Below, piece after piece: positions 8,586 to 18,923 of a stretch of DNA of 64,000 bases. Source of the stretch: Variovorax boronicumulans. Its GTDB lineage: Bacteria > Pseudomonadota > Gammaproteobacteria > Burkholderiales > Burkholderiaceae_C. The position numbers were made by a program, and so were the translations under genes. The DNA is taken from positions 434,001 to 498,000 of the forward strand of contig NZ_JARXVG010000002.1 in the NCBI RefSeq assembly GCF_029892485.1, in the 5' to 3' direction. Every line of letters begins with the position of its first letter. The stretch's first letter is position 1. The notes beneath the pieces were generated by a model, which did not search any database, was not told the DNA's origin, and was given only the letters and a program-made list of their open reading frames with translations.

Positions 8586-9488
8586 TCAGCCGAAGAACTT
8601 CAGGAGCCGCGCGTTGGTCTCGGCGGCGCGCTCGTACTGCACCCAGTGCCCCGCGCCGTCGATCACCATGCCTTCGCGGCCGGGGCCCTCGCCTGCAAGC
8701 TGCGCCACGAGCGGGCGCGGGTCGGCGGTCACGTCGTACTCGCCCCAAAGCAGCAGCGTGGGCACGCCCAGCGTGTCGATCGCCTTGCGAAGACCGCCCG
8801 CCTGCGACACCTCCTTGCTGCGAAAGCGCGTGCCATGGCAGGAGATGTCGTGGATCTCGAAGGCCAGCGCATCGATGGCCGAGGTGTCGTGCAGCATCAG
8901 CGCGCCCAGGTTGTGCAGCAGCGCGGCGCGCTCGGCCTCGCGGTCGGGGGCGGCGCGCCAGTTGATCATCTGCGCCGTCATGCGGCGCAGCGTGCCGTGG
9001 CCGCCGCTGCCCAGCAGCGCGAGCTTGCGCACCGCGCCGCGCTGCACCGCAAAGCGCGCGGCGGTGAGGCCACCGAAGGAAAAGCCGCCCAGGTCGATGG
9101 GCGTGCCCGCGCCGACGAGCGCATCGAGCGTGCCGCCGAGTGCCTTGAGCAAGGGCAGCAGTGAGTCTTCGCCGGGCGCCACGCGCGGCAGCGCATCGGA
9201 ATCGTGGAAGCCCGGCATGTCGGGCAGGAGCAGCGTGCGTTGGGCCGACAAAGCCTCGGCATTGCGCAGCCAATGCATCCAGCTGCCGTGGCCGCCGTGC
9301 AGCAGCACGATGGGCGGCTGAGCCGTGTCGGTGCCGAAGCGGCGCCAGCGCACGCGCACGCCTTCGTGCACCGGGTCGTGGTGGGTGGAGAGCGCGTCGA
9401 TGCGCGCGATCTCGCTGCGCGCCAAAAGAGCGGCTGGACTGTCGGGGGTCGGGGGCATCGCGCGATTTTGCCGCGCGGCTTTGGACAC
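8586..9488 (-). CDS. Alpha/beta hydrolase
   Basis: 300 residues from ATG 9488 (an internal ATG at 9458 would give 290 and is also plausible). The fold markers are the oxyanion-hole motif IVLLHGGHGSWMHW, the nucleophile elbow GGFSFGG (serine nucleophile), the acid in LLWGEYDVTADP and the histidine in DGAGHWVQYE. The closest functional resemblance is to meta-cleavage-product or ester hydrolases, but the substrate cannot be read from sequence. It converges on the Bug pair 21 bases away and may belong to the same island. Confidence 0.88.
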   Translation of the reverse strand: MSKAARQNRAMPPTPDSPAALLARSEIARIDALSTHHDPVHEGVRVRWRRFGTDTAQPPIVLLHGGHGSWMHWLRNAEALSAQRTLLLPDMPGFHDSDALPRVAPGEDSLLPLLKALGGTLDALVGAGTPIDLGGFSFGGLTAARFAVQRGAVRKLALLGSGGHGTLRRMTAQMINWRAAPDREAERAALLHNLGALMLHDTSAIDALAFEIHDISCHGTRFRSKEVSQAGGLRKAIDTLGVPTLLLWGEYDVTADPRPLVAQLAGEGPGREGMVIDGAGHWVQYERAAETNARLLKFFG

Positions 9489-9629
9489 CGCAGCGAGCGG
9501 TCGGCATGCCCTTCATAGAATCCGCCGCAGCGTTCCTGGAACGGATCGCACGCTCTTCAACGAACCCACAGTCCGCCGGCCCGTCCACGACGCCGTGGTG
9601 CAGGTCGCACTTCCCAGCTCCCCAGCACC

Positions 9630-11783
9630 ATGACCTTGTTGAACCGCCGCCAGCTTGCACTGCTCGCGCTTTCCCATCCCCTCCTCCAGCCGTTTGCCGC
9701 CCGGGCACAGGACGCCGTCGATCTGGCCTCCGCGCTGGAACAGCCCGATGGCACCGAGGCCCTGGCATGGGTGCAGGCGCGCACCGCCGAGGCCCGGCAA
9801 CTGATCACCGGCCTGCCCGATTACGCGCGCCGCTACGAGGACACGCTGGCCGCCGTGTCCGCGCGCGACAGCAACATCCAGTTCGTTCGTTCCCACCGCG
9901 GCCACCTCTACAACTTCTACAGCACCGCCGCCCAGCCGAGCGGCGTCTGGCGCCGCACCACGCTCGAGGAATACCGCAAGGAACGCCCCGCGTGGCAGGT
10001 GCTGGTCGACCTGGACAAGCTCGGCCAGCAGGAAGGCCGCGCCTGGACCTTCGCCTCCTACGTGCTGAGCCCGAATGGCGAACGCGCACTGGTTTACCTC
10101 TCGCCAGGCGGCGCCGACCGCACCGAGATGCGCGAGTTCGACCTGTCCTCACGGCAATTCGTGGCAGACGGCTTCCGGCTACCGCTCGCCAAGCAGTGGG
10201 CCGACTGGTACGGCGACGACGAGGTGCTGGTCGCCACCGAGTCCGGCGGCGGAGCACTCAGCCGCAGCGGCTACCCCCTGACGGTCCGCCGCTGGCGCCG
10301 CGGCAGCGCGCTGGCCGAAGCGACCGAGTTGTTGCGCGGCGAGCCGTCCGACATGAGCATGTCGATCGATACCCTCGATCCCAAGGACGGACAGCCCGCC
10401 GCCGCGCTGGTCGGGCGCCGCATCAGCTTCTTCCAGGGCCGCTACCAACTGCTGCAGGGCGACACGCTGTCGCCGCCGCTCGACCTTCCGCAGGATGCGA
10501 CCACCTGGCTCAGCGAAGGCTGGCTGGTGCTCTGGCTGCGCAGCGACTTCAACGACGGCACGACGCGCCACCCGGCGGGCAGCGTGCTCGCCACGCCCAT
10601 AGCCACCGCGACCCAGCCGGTGCGTCGCTTTCACGCGCTGCTGTCGACAGCACCGCGCCAGCGCCTGATCCGCTGGGAGCGGGTGCGCGACGGCTTTGCC
10701 ATCGCCTGGTCCGACAACCTGCAGCCGCGCCTCTCGTTCCAGCGCTGGACCGGCGACGCCTTCGAGCTCCGCAATGTCGCGCTGCCCGATGTCAGTGTGG
10801 CCGGCGTGGTCGACATCCGCGCCGACCGCGCCGACCAGAACGATCTGGTGTGGCTCACCACGCAGGCGCCGCTCGTGCCTCAGAACTACGGCCAGCTGGA
10901 CGTTGCCGAGCCCCAGCCATGGGCACCGCTCAAGCGGCAGGCCAGCTTCTTCAACGCCGCCGGCCTCAAGGTACAGCGGCTGGAGGCGCGTTCGGCCGAC
11001 GGAACGCTCATTCCCTACACGGTGATCGCGCCTGCCGCACTGGCCATGGACGGCCAGGCCCCGACGCTGCTGTATGGCTACGGCGGCTTCGGCATCGCGC
11101 TCGAACTCGACTACCAGCGCCTGCCCGGCATCAACTGGCTGCGCTATGGCGGCGTCTACGTGATGGCGCACATCCGCGGCGGCGGCGAGTTCGGCCCCGG
11201 CTGGTACGAAGCAGCGAAGGGAACGCGCCGGCAGGCTGCCTTCGACGACTTCATCGCGGTCGCCGAAGACCTGGCGCGGCGCCGCATCACGCGTCCCCAG
11301 CGGCTGGGCATCTACGGCGCGAGCAACGGCGGCGCGCTGGTGTCGGCCGTGCTGGTGCAGCGGCCGGAGCTCTTCGGCGCCGCGGTGGCGCGCGTGCCGC
11401 TGACCGACATGCTCGAGTTCACGCGCTTCACGGCGGGGCCATCCTGGGTGGAGGAATACGGCGACCCGGCGGTGGCGGCAGACCGCGCGGTGCTCGCGCG
11501 CTGGTCGCCCCTGCAGAATCTGAAGAGCTTGCGTGAAGGCGTGGCCTATCCGCCCACGCTGTTCATCGGCAACCGCAACGACGACCGCGTGCATCCGTCG
11601 CACGCCCGCAAGATGGTGGCGCGCATGCGGGCGCTGGGGTATGCAGAGGCGTGGCTGTACGAGGAAACCAGCGGCGGCCACCTGGGCCGCGCAACGCCTC
11701 AGCTGCTCGCCACGCGCGAGGCGCTGCTGCACACCTTCCTGATGGGGATGCTGCAGCGCGGGCCGGCCGAACCGGCCGCTTGA
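9630..11783 (+). CDS. Secreted prolyl oligopeptidase family (S9A) serine peptidase
   Basis: 717 residues, the family's usual size. A signal sequence with adjacent arginines (LLNRRQLALLAL ... FAARAQ) suggests export, possibly by Tat. A beta-propeller occupies roughly residues 40-420. The C-terminal hydrolase domain carries the triad: S565 in IYGASNGGAL, an aspartate in NRNDDRVHP (D651/D652) and H684 in SGGHLGR. The family cleaves short peptides. The gene is divergent from the alpha/beta hydrolase, with 141 bases between them. Confidence 0.9.
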   Translation: MTLLNRRQLALLALSHPLLQPFAARAQDAVDLASALEQPDGTEALAWVQARTAEARQLITGLPDYARRYEDTLAAVSARDSNIQFVRSHRGHLYNFYSTAAQPSGVWRRTTLEEYRKERPAWQVLVDLDKLGQQEGRAWTFASYVLSPNGERALVYLSPGGADRTEMREFDLSSRQFVADGFRLPLAKQWADWYGDDEVLVATESGGGALSRSGYPLTVRRWRRGSALAEATELLRGEPSDMSMSIDTLDPKDGQPAAALVGRRISFFQGRYQLLQGDTLSPPLDLPQDATTWLSEGWLVLWLRSDFNDGTTRHPAGSVLATPIATATQPVRRFHALLSTAPRQRLIRWERVRDGFAIAWSDNLQPRLSFQRWTGDAFELRNVALPDVSVAGVVDIRADRADQNDLVWLTTQAPLVPQNYGQLDVAEPQPWAPLKRQASFFNAAGLKVQRLEARSADGTLIPYTVIAPAALAMDGQAPTLLYGYGGFGIALELDYQRLPGINWLRYGGVYVMAHIRGGGEFGPGWYEAAKGTRRQAAFDDFIAVAEDLARRRITRPQRLGIYGASNGGALVSAVLVQRPELFGAAVARVPLTDMLEFTRFTAGPSWVEEYGDPAVAADRAVLARWSPLQNLKSLREGVAYPPTLFIGNRNDDRVHPSHARKMVARMRALGYAEAWLYEETSGGHLGRATPQLLATREALLHTFLMGMLQRGPAEPAA

Positions 11784-11795
11784 GCGGCGCCCGGT

Positions 11796-12359
11796 TCAAG
11801 GCAGTATCCGCTGCAGTTCGGCTTCGCCGTCGAAGAACTGGTGCTTCAGCGCCCCCAGCACGTGCAGGGCAAAGAACACGTAGAACACGTAGCCGGCCCA
11901 GGTGTGCACGCCGCCCAGCACCGTGTGCCATGTTTCCTTGAGCGCCGGCTCGATGCCCGAGATCCATCCGATGCGCGGCCATTCGAAGAGACCGAAGAGC
12001 TGCATGGGGTGCGTGGCCGCGTCTTTCCAGGCCGAATCGTGCATCCAGCCCGACAGCGGCAGCAGGACCATCAGCAGGTAGAGCACGCCGTGCGCGGCAT
12101 GCGCGCCGAAGCGCTCGATGCGTCCGTACGAGCCGGGCATGGCCGGCGGCCGGTGGGTCGCGCGCCACAGGATGCGCAGGATCACCAGCCCCAGCACCGT
12201 GATGCCGGTCGACTTGTGGGTGTCGATGACGGGGCGCACCCACTCTTCGGGGTAGTAGTTCACGAGCAGGATCAAGGCGATGTTGATCGCCATGAGCAGC
12301 GCGATCGCCCAGTGCAGCGCGATGGCGGTTCTGGTGTAGCGGTTCTTTTGTTCGGGCAT
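11796..12359 (-). CDS. Cytochrome b561 family protein
   Basis: 187 residues with four predicted transmembrane helices. Candidate haem-ligand histidines lie in ALHWAIALLM, FGAHAAHGVLYLL and VHTWAGYVFYVFFALHVLGA. The start at 12359 (MPEQKNRYTRTAIALHW) matches the usual N-terminus; the longer frame to 12485 adds a hydrophilic segment overlapping the upstream promoter. Family role: di-haem membrane cytochrome that passes electrons between quinol and a periplasmic acceptor, in some cases superoxide. It converges on the peptidase gene with a 12-base gap. Confidence 0.92.
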   Translation of the reverse strand: MPEQKNRYTRTAIALHWAIALLMAINIALILLVNYYPEEWVRPVIDTHKSTGITVLGLVILRILWRATHRPPAMPGSYGRIERFGAHAAHGVLYLLMVLLPLSGWMHDSAWKDAATHPMQLFGLFEWPRIGWISGIEPALKETWHTVLGGVHTWAGYVFYVFFALHVLGALKHQFFDGEAELQRILP

Positions 12360-12500
12360 GGGGGAATTTTCGGGGCTGGACGCACTCAGTCTTCGGCGCG
12401 CTCGATTGTCCCGGCATTGCCCGGGCCTTCCTGGCGCCTTGAAACCGTTGGTCGGGTTCTTGCGTACTTCGTTTGCCGACCACACGCAGCCTTTTCAGTT

Positions 12501-12527
12501 TCCGCAGCTTTCGTCTCCGCAGCTTTC
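12501..12527. repeat. Two copies of a 12-mer just upstream of the glycosyltransferase start
   Basis: TCCGCAGCTTTC occurs at 12501-12512 and 12516-12527. If the frame were opened at TTG 12473 the repeat would encode an arginine/phenylalanine-rich leader (RSFRLRSF), which looks unlike protein of this family. This is one reason to place the start at or after 12530. Confidence 0.5.
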
Positions 12528-12529
12528 TT

Positions 12530-14002
12530 TTGAACGATTCACTCCAACGCGCGTTCGTGGCCGCATCGCCGCGGCTTTCCCCGTCCGCCACGCCGCTGCG
12601 AAGCTGGCTGATCCACGGCGGCGTGCTCGCGCTCTGGGCGCTGCTGTTCGCCATGGCGTTTCGCATCGGCAACGTGCGGGCCTGGTCGGTGGGCGTGGCC
12701 TATGTGCTTTACGACACCGTGCTGCTGCTGTTCGTGGGCTGGAAGACCTTGCCCATCCTGCGGGCCCTGCCGCGGCCCCCTGCCCCCGAAAACCGCGCGC
12801 ACCGCACCACGCTGGGCGTGATCGTCGCCTCGCACAACGAGGCCGCGGTGCTGCCGGTCACGCTGGCCGCGCTGCTCGGGCAAAGCGACCGGCCCGACCG
12901 CATCGTGATCGCGGACGACGGCTCCACCGACGCTACCGCCGAACTGCTCGCCGCGCACTACGGCCTCACTGCCCCCACGCCGGGCGCGCTGAGCGAGGTG
13001 AGCACCCTGCACCCCGGCCTCTACTGGCTGCGCCTGCCCCACGGCGGCAAGGCGGTGGCGCTCAATGCAGCCATGCTGTGCATCGACACCGACACCGTGC
13101 TCACCGTGGATGGCGACACGCTGCTCGACAAGGAGGCCATCGGCGCGGTGCGCCGCGCATTCGCGGCCGAGCCGAACCTGGTGGCGGCCACCGGCGTCAT
13201 CACCCCCGTGTGCAGCCGAACGCTGGCCGGGCGCTGCTTTCAGTGGTTCCAGACCTACGAGTACATCCGCAACTTTCTCTCGCGCTATGCGTGGATGCGG
13301 GTCAACGGGCTGCTGCTGATCTCGGGCGCCTTTGCCGGCTTCCGGCTCGACGCGGTGCGCGCGGTGGGCGGCTTCGACACCGACTGCCTGGTCGAAGACT
13401 ACGAGCTCATCCACAGGCTGCACCGCCACTCGCAGGCACACGGCTTGGCCTGGACCGTGCGCGTGCTGGGCGACGCGCAGGCCCACACCGACGCGCCGAG
13501 CAGCACCGGCGCCTTCCTGCGGCAACGCCGCCGCTGGTTCGGCGGCTTCTTGCAAACGCAGTACTGGTACCGCGCAATGGTGGGCGACCGGCGCTACGGC
13601 TGGCTGGGCACGCTGATGCTGCCGGTGAAGGCCATCGACACGCTGCAGCCGCTCTACGGGCTGGCCGCCTTCGGGCTCTTGCTGATGTACCTGGTGCGCG
13701 GCAACTTCGGCGTGCTCGCGCCGGTGGCCGGGGTGATCGGCGCGAAGATCGTGCTCGACCTGGCCTTTCACCTGTGGTCGGTGCACCTGTACCGGCGCTG
13801 GGTCGGCCGACCCGGCGAAGCCCACATGGCGCAGGCCTTCCTGGCCGCGCTGGTGGAGCCCTTCACCTTCCAGATCCTGCGGCACACCGGCGCCGCGTGG
13901 GGCTGGTGGACCTTCCTGACCGGCCGCGGAACCTGGGGGCGGCAAACCCGCGTCGGGCTCGTCGATGCCGACGGGGCCAGGCGCCACGAGCCCCGGCCCT
14001 GA
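12530..14002 (+). CDS. Membrane glycosyltransferase, family 2 (processive type)
   Basis: About 490 residues. One or two N-terminal transmembrane helices precede the GT-A domain with IVASHNEAAVLPVTLAALL, ADDGSTDATAE, DGDT (metal-binding DxD), VEDYE (catalytic base) and RQRRRW, the set expected of processive inverting enzymes such as PgaC or hyaluronan synthase. More helices follow. There is no ATG before the first helix; possible starts are TTG 12473, TTG 12530 (chosen) and GTG 12557. The polymer made is unknown: no deacetylase or export gene adjoins it. Confidence 0.85.
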   Translation: MNDSLQRAFVAASPRLSPSATPLRSWLIHGGVLALWALLFAMAFRIGNVRAWSVGVAYVLYDTVLLLFVGWKTLPILRALPRPPAPENRAHRTTLGVIVASHNEAAVLPVTLAALLGQSDRPDRIVIADDGSTDATAELLAAHYGLTAPTPGALSEVSTLHPGLYWLRLPHGGKAVALNAAMLCIDTDTVLTVDGDTLLDKEAIGAVRRAFAAEPNLVAATGVITPVCSRTLAGRCFQWFQTYEYIRNFLSRYAWMRVNGLLLISGAFAGFRLDAVRAVGGFDTDCLVEDYELIHRLHRHSQAHGLAWTVRVLGDAQAHTDAPSSTGAFLRQRRRWFGGFLQTQYWYRAMVGDRRYGWLGTLMLPVKAIDTLQPLYGLAAFGLLLMYLVRGNFGVLAPVAGVIGAKIVLDLAFHLWSVHLYRRWVGRPGEAHMAQAFLAALVEPFTFQILRHTGAAWGWWTFLTGRGTWGRQTRVGLVDADGARRHEPRP

Positions 14003-14030
14003 TCTTCACCGCAACCCGCCTCTCGCTCCT

Positions 14031-14855
14031 TCAGACCGCGCCGAAGCGGTAGCTCGACACCACCAGTCCGCCCATGAAGGCGTCCTCGTGGTACACGCGC
14101 TCGCCGACGTCGGCTTCGGCCGCACCGACCGCGACCATCAGCGGAATCAGGTGCTCCTCGCGCGGATGCGCCATGCGCGCGGCGGGCGCCGCTTCCCAGT
14201 TCTTCAGCTGCGCGGCGCGCTCGGCCGGCGCGCCCTTCACCACCGCCGCATCGAGCCAGTCGTCGAAGGCCTTCGACACGCCATGCGCCTGCGGGCCGAA
14301 GTTGCGCAGGTTGTGATAGCTCAAGCCGCTGCCGACGATCAGCACGTCCTCGTCGCGCAAGGGTGCGAGCGCGCGGCCCAGCGCGAGATGCTCGGCCGCA
14401 TCGAGCCCGCGGCGCAGCGACAGCTGCACCACCGGCACATCGGCCTTCGGGTAGATCGCGGCCATCGGCGCGAACATGCCGTGGTCGTAGCCGCGCTCCG
14501 GGTCGATCTGCACCGGCAGGCCCGCCGCGGCGATGAGCGACTGCACGCGCTGCGCGAGCTCGGGCGAGCCGGGCGCGTCGTAGTGCACCTCGTAGGTGTG
14601 GGCCGGGAAGCCGCCGTAGTCGTAGATCATGGGCGGCTTCGGGTTGCCCTGCACCGTGAAAGCCGGCGCCTCCCAGTGCGCAGACACCATGAGGATGGCC
14701 TTGGGCGTGCGGCCGATCTGGCGCGGCATGTCGGCCAGCGAGGCGGCCAACTGGTCGTAGGTGGCGCCCATCTCCTTCTTCATCCAGGGCCAGGGGCCGC
14801 CGCCGTGGGAGATGAAGTACGTGGGGAGACGGGATGTGGTGTTGTCGTGGGTCAA
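14031..14855 (-). CDS. DODA-type extradiol ring-cleavage dioxygenase (YgiD-like)
   Basis: 274 residues, typical for the class III extradiol / 4,5-DOPA dioxygenase family. Metal-site histidines are in YFISHGGGPWPW (H17), MVSAHWEAPAF and EEHLIPLMVAVGAAE; the C-terminus ends with the usual SYRFG. Family role: Zn or Fe-dependent opening of catechol-type rings; many members have no known natural substrate. It is divergent from a LysR gene 99 bases away, which is its likely regulator. Confidence 0.92.
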   Translation of the reverse strand: MTHDNTTSRLPTYFISHGGGPWPWMKKEMGATYDQLAASLADMPRQIGRTPKAILMVSAHWEAPAFTVQGNPKPPMIYDYGGFPAHTYEVHYDAPGSPELAQRVQSLIAAAGLPVQIDPERGYDHGMFAPMAAIYPKADVPVVQLSLRRGLDAAEHLALGRALAPLRDEDVLIVGSGLSYHNLRNFGPQAHGVSKAFDDWLDAAVVKGAPAERAAQLKNWEAAPAARMAHPREEHLIPLMVAVGAAEADVGERVYHEDAFMGGLVVSSYRFGAV

Positions 14856-14891
14856 GTCGATGCTCCTTCAAGCGTTGGATCGACTGTAGAC

Positions 14892-14908
14892 ATTTCCTGC
14901 AAAGAAAT
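14892..14908. promoter_or_regulatory. Candidate LysR operator between dioxygenase and LysR genes
   Basis: ATTTCCTGCAAAGAAAT has 5-bp perfect inverted arms around 7 bases and lies in the 99-base divergent gap, the usual position for a LysR recognition site. No experimental consensus is known to me for this regulator. Confidence 0.35.
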
Positions 14909-14954
14909 CGACAGGCTACGATGCATGGAATCGTTTCTCCGGAGGAAATCATCC

Positions 14955-15890
14955 ATGGACCGCATGACCAGCCTGCGCGTATTCCGCGAGGTCGTCGAGG
15001 CCGGCAGCTTCACGGCGGCGGCTGGACGGCTTTCGATGTCGCCGCCCATGGCGAGCAAGCATGTGGCGCAGCTCGAGAAGTCGCTCGGCGCGCGCCTCCT
15101 GCACCGCTCCAGCCGCCACCTGAGCCTGACCGAAGCCGGCACCGCCTGGTACGAGCAGAGCCGCCGCGCGCTCGACCTGCTCGATGCGGCCGAGGCTGCG
15201 ATCGGCCAAACGAGCGAGGCGCCGCGCGGCCAGCTCAAGGTGAGCGCGCCGGTGTGGTGCGCCACGCCACGCTTCGCGCGCGTGCTCGCCGATTACCGAG
15301 AGCGCTTTCCGGAAGTGCTGGTCGACATGCACCTGGAGAACCGCAAGGTCGATCTGGCTGCCGACGGCTACGACCTCGCCTTGCGCGCCACGCAGGAGCC
15401 CTCGCCCGCGCTGATCGCGCGGCCGCTGTGCCGCGTGCCTTTTCACCTCGTGGGCACGCCCGAGTATCTGAAGCGCATGGGCGGGTGCCCCGCGCTGCCG
15501 GCTGACCTGTCGAGGCTCGGCGCGATCGTGCCCAGCTACGTGAACCTGGACAACCTCGCGCTCAAGGGACCGGGCGGGCGGATGCTGCCGCTGCGCCTGG
15601 CGCCCGCGATGCGTTCGGACGACACCACGCTCACGCTGCACGCGGTGCATGCGGGCATGGGCATCGCGTTCCTGCCGCTGTGGCTCATCGACGACGACCT
15701 CGCAGAGGGCCGCCTCGTGCAGCTGCTGCCCGACTACCAGGCCGAGCCCGCCACGCTTTTCGCGGTGTACACCAGCCGCCAGTACATGGCGCCCAAGCTG
15801 CGTACTTTCATCGACTTCCTCGGCGAGCGGCTCGGCGGGCTGGAACCAAAGACAACAGCGCCCGCAGCGGCCAGGCCACGCAAGCGATAG
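14955..15890 (+). CDS. LysR family transcriptional regulator
   Basis: 311 residues. Winged helix-turn-helix at the N-terminus (REVVEAGSFTAAAGRLSMSP, then LEKSLGARLLHRSSRHLSLT) followed by a LysR substrate-binding domain. The ATG at 14955 follows a strong GGAGGAAA ribosome-binding site; frames extending further upstream read through the neighbouring dioxygenase gene in antisense. Divergent from the DODA-type dioxygenase, so it probably controls that gene. The C-terminus ends in an Ala/Pro/Arg-rich tail. Confidence 0.93.
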   Translation: MDRMTSLRVFREVVEAGSFTAAAGRLSMSPPMASKHVAQLEKSLGARLLHRSSRHLSLTEAGTAWYEQSRRALDLLDAAEAAIGQTSEAPRGQLKVSAPVWCATPRFARVLADYRERFPEVLVDMHLENRKVDLAADGYDLALRATQEPSPALIARPLCRVPFHLVGTPEYLKRMGGCPALPADLSRLGAIVPSYVNLDNLALKGPGGRMLPLRLAPAMRSDDTTLTLHAVHAGMGIAFLPLWLIDDDLAEGRLVQLLPDYQAEPATLFAVYTSRQYMAPKLRTFIDFLGERLGGLEPKTTAPAAARPRKR

Positions 15891-15956
15891 AACAACGCAC
15901 CTTTTCAGGGCAAGGTCATGCGAGCGCGGCTAAAGTCCGGAGCTCTCTGGGAGACC

Positions 15957-17816
<1,860 letters not shown>

Positions 17817-17822
17817 GCGCGC

Positions 17823-18251
17823 TCAGGCCGGCAAGGTACCGGCCTCGTACTGCGCCGCGAACTCCCCGCTCGGCGGAATCGGCTTGATGATGTCGATCAG
17901 CACGCCGTTCGGGTCGCTCGTGATGAAGTGGCGCTGGCCGAAGGCCTCGTCGCGCAGCGGCAAAAGAATCGGCAGGCCCGCCGCCTTCAGCCGGTCGTGA
18001 ACGGCGTCGGGATCCTCCACCTCGAAGTTCAGCAGCAGCCCGCCCACCACCTGGCCGCGCGCTGGCGCGGGAATGGTCTCGTGGCGGCCGTCGAGCACCG
18101 CCAAGTTCACCGAGGGCTCGCCCTCCAGTTGCAGGTGCACGTACCAGTCGCTGGTGAAGAGCGGCACGAAACCGAAGTGCGATCGGTAGAAGGCGGCGGT
18201 GCCGGCCACGTCCCCAGTCATGACGACGGGGTAATAGCTCGTGACTTTCAT
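17823..18251 (-). CDS. Glyoxalase / VOC family protein
   Basis: 142 residues with the two-repeat VOC fold: [20 protein letters not shown] at the start and a C-terminal [20 protein letters not shown] strand carrying conserved metal-site-like residues. The start at 18251 is chosen because an AGGAG site lies just upstream. Members include glyoxalases, dioxygenases and antibiotic-binding proteins; the role here is unknown. It is divergent from a TetR gene and its promoter carries an operator in the spacer, so it is very likely the TetR target. Confidence 0.88.
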   Translation of the reverse strand: MKVTSYYPVVMTGDVAGTAAFYRSHFGFVPLFTSDWYVHLQLEGEPSVNLAVLDGRHETIPAPARGQVVGGLLLNFEVEDPDAVHDRLKAAGLPILLPLRDEAFGQRHFITSDPNGVLIDIIKPIPPSGEFAAQYEAGTLPA

Positions 18252-18267
18252 GGAGGACTCCTTTTTT

Positions 18268-18296
18268 ATAAAACATACAGTCTGCATGTATGACAA
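18268..18296 (-). promoter_or_regulatory. Promoter of the glyoxalase gene with embedded TetR operator
   Basis: On the minus strand, TTGTCA (18291-18296) and TTTTAT (18268-18273) are separated by exactly 17 bases. The spacer is almost wholly the palindrome CATACAGTCTGCATGTATG (18274-18292; perfect 6-bp arms CATACA/TGTATG). A repressor bound here would block RNA polymerase directly. Confidence 0.65.
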
Positions 18297-18305
18297 ATAC
18301 TAACC

Positions 18306-18324
18306 TACAGACAGCCTGCATGTA
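18306..18324. promoter_or_regulatory. Second TetR operator, just before the tetR start codon
   Basis: TACAGACAGCCTGCATGTA shares the 13-mer CAG(T/C)CTGCATGTA with the first site, 34 bases away, and lies 10 bases before the TetR ATG. It would give autorepression. Confidence 0.55.
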
Positions 18325-18334
18325 AATTCCTGCC

Positions 18335-18916
18335 ATGGCCACCAACCGCGAACGCACCGAAAGCACCCAGCTCGCACTGATCGAAGCCGCCCGCGCGCTC
18401 TTCGTCAGCAAGGGCTACGGCGACACTTCCACCCCCGAAATTGCGCTGGCCGCAGGCATCACCCGCGGCGCGCTGTACCACCACTTCGCGGACAAGCGCG
18501 ACCTGTTCCGCCAGGTGCTCGCGCGCGAGGCGATGGCGGTCGCGGCCGACATCGAAGCTGCCGCACCCGAGCGGCTGGGCCCGCGCGAGGCGCTGCTCCA
18601 GGGCAGCGAGGCCTATCTGGACGCCATGACCGTGCCCGGCCGCACGCGGCTGCTGCTGATCGACGGCCCCGCCGCGTTGGGCATGGCCGAGGCGATGGCC
18701 ATCGACGATGCCAATGCGGCGCACTCGCTGCGCGAGGGCCTCAAGCGCGCGGGCATGGGGCGCGGCGAAGTCTCCGTCGATGCGCTCTCGCAGTTGCTGT
18801 CGGCCGCCTTCGACCGTGCAGCGCTGGAGATCGATGCGGGCGCCGACGCAAAGGAAGTTCGCGCCGCCATGCGCTGGCTGGTTGAGCAGGCCCTGGGACC
18901 CGCCAGGAAGCGCTGA
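18335..18916 (+). CDS. TetR family transcriptional repressor
   Basis: 193 residues. The N-terminal helix-turn-helix is typical (ALFVSKGYGDTSTPEIALAA, then GITRGALYHHFADKRDLF); the C-terminal half is an all-helical ligand-binding domain. It is divergent from the glyoxalase gene with two similar operators between them. It converges on tssF with 7 bases between stops. The ligand is unknown. Confidence 0.95.
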   Translation: MATNRERTESTQLALIEAARALFVSKGYGDTSTPEIALAAGITRGALYHHFADKRDLFRQVLAREAMAVAADIEAAAPERLGPREALLQGSEAYLDAMTVPGRTRLLLIDGPAALGMAEAMAIDDANAAHSLREGLKRAGMGRGEVSVDALSQLLSAAFDRAALEIDAGADAKEVRAAMRWLVEQALGPARKR

Positions 18917-18923
18917 CCGGCCC

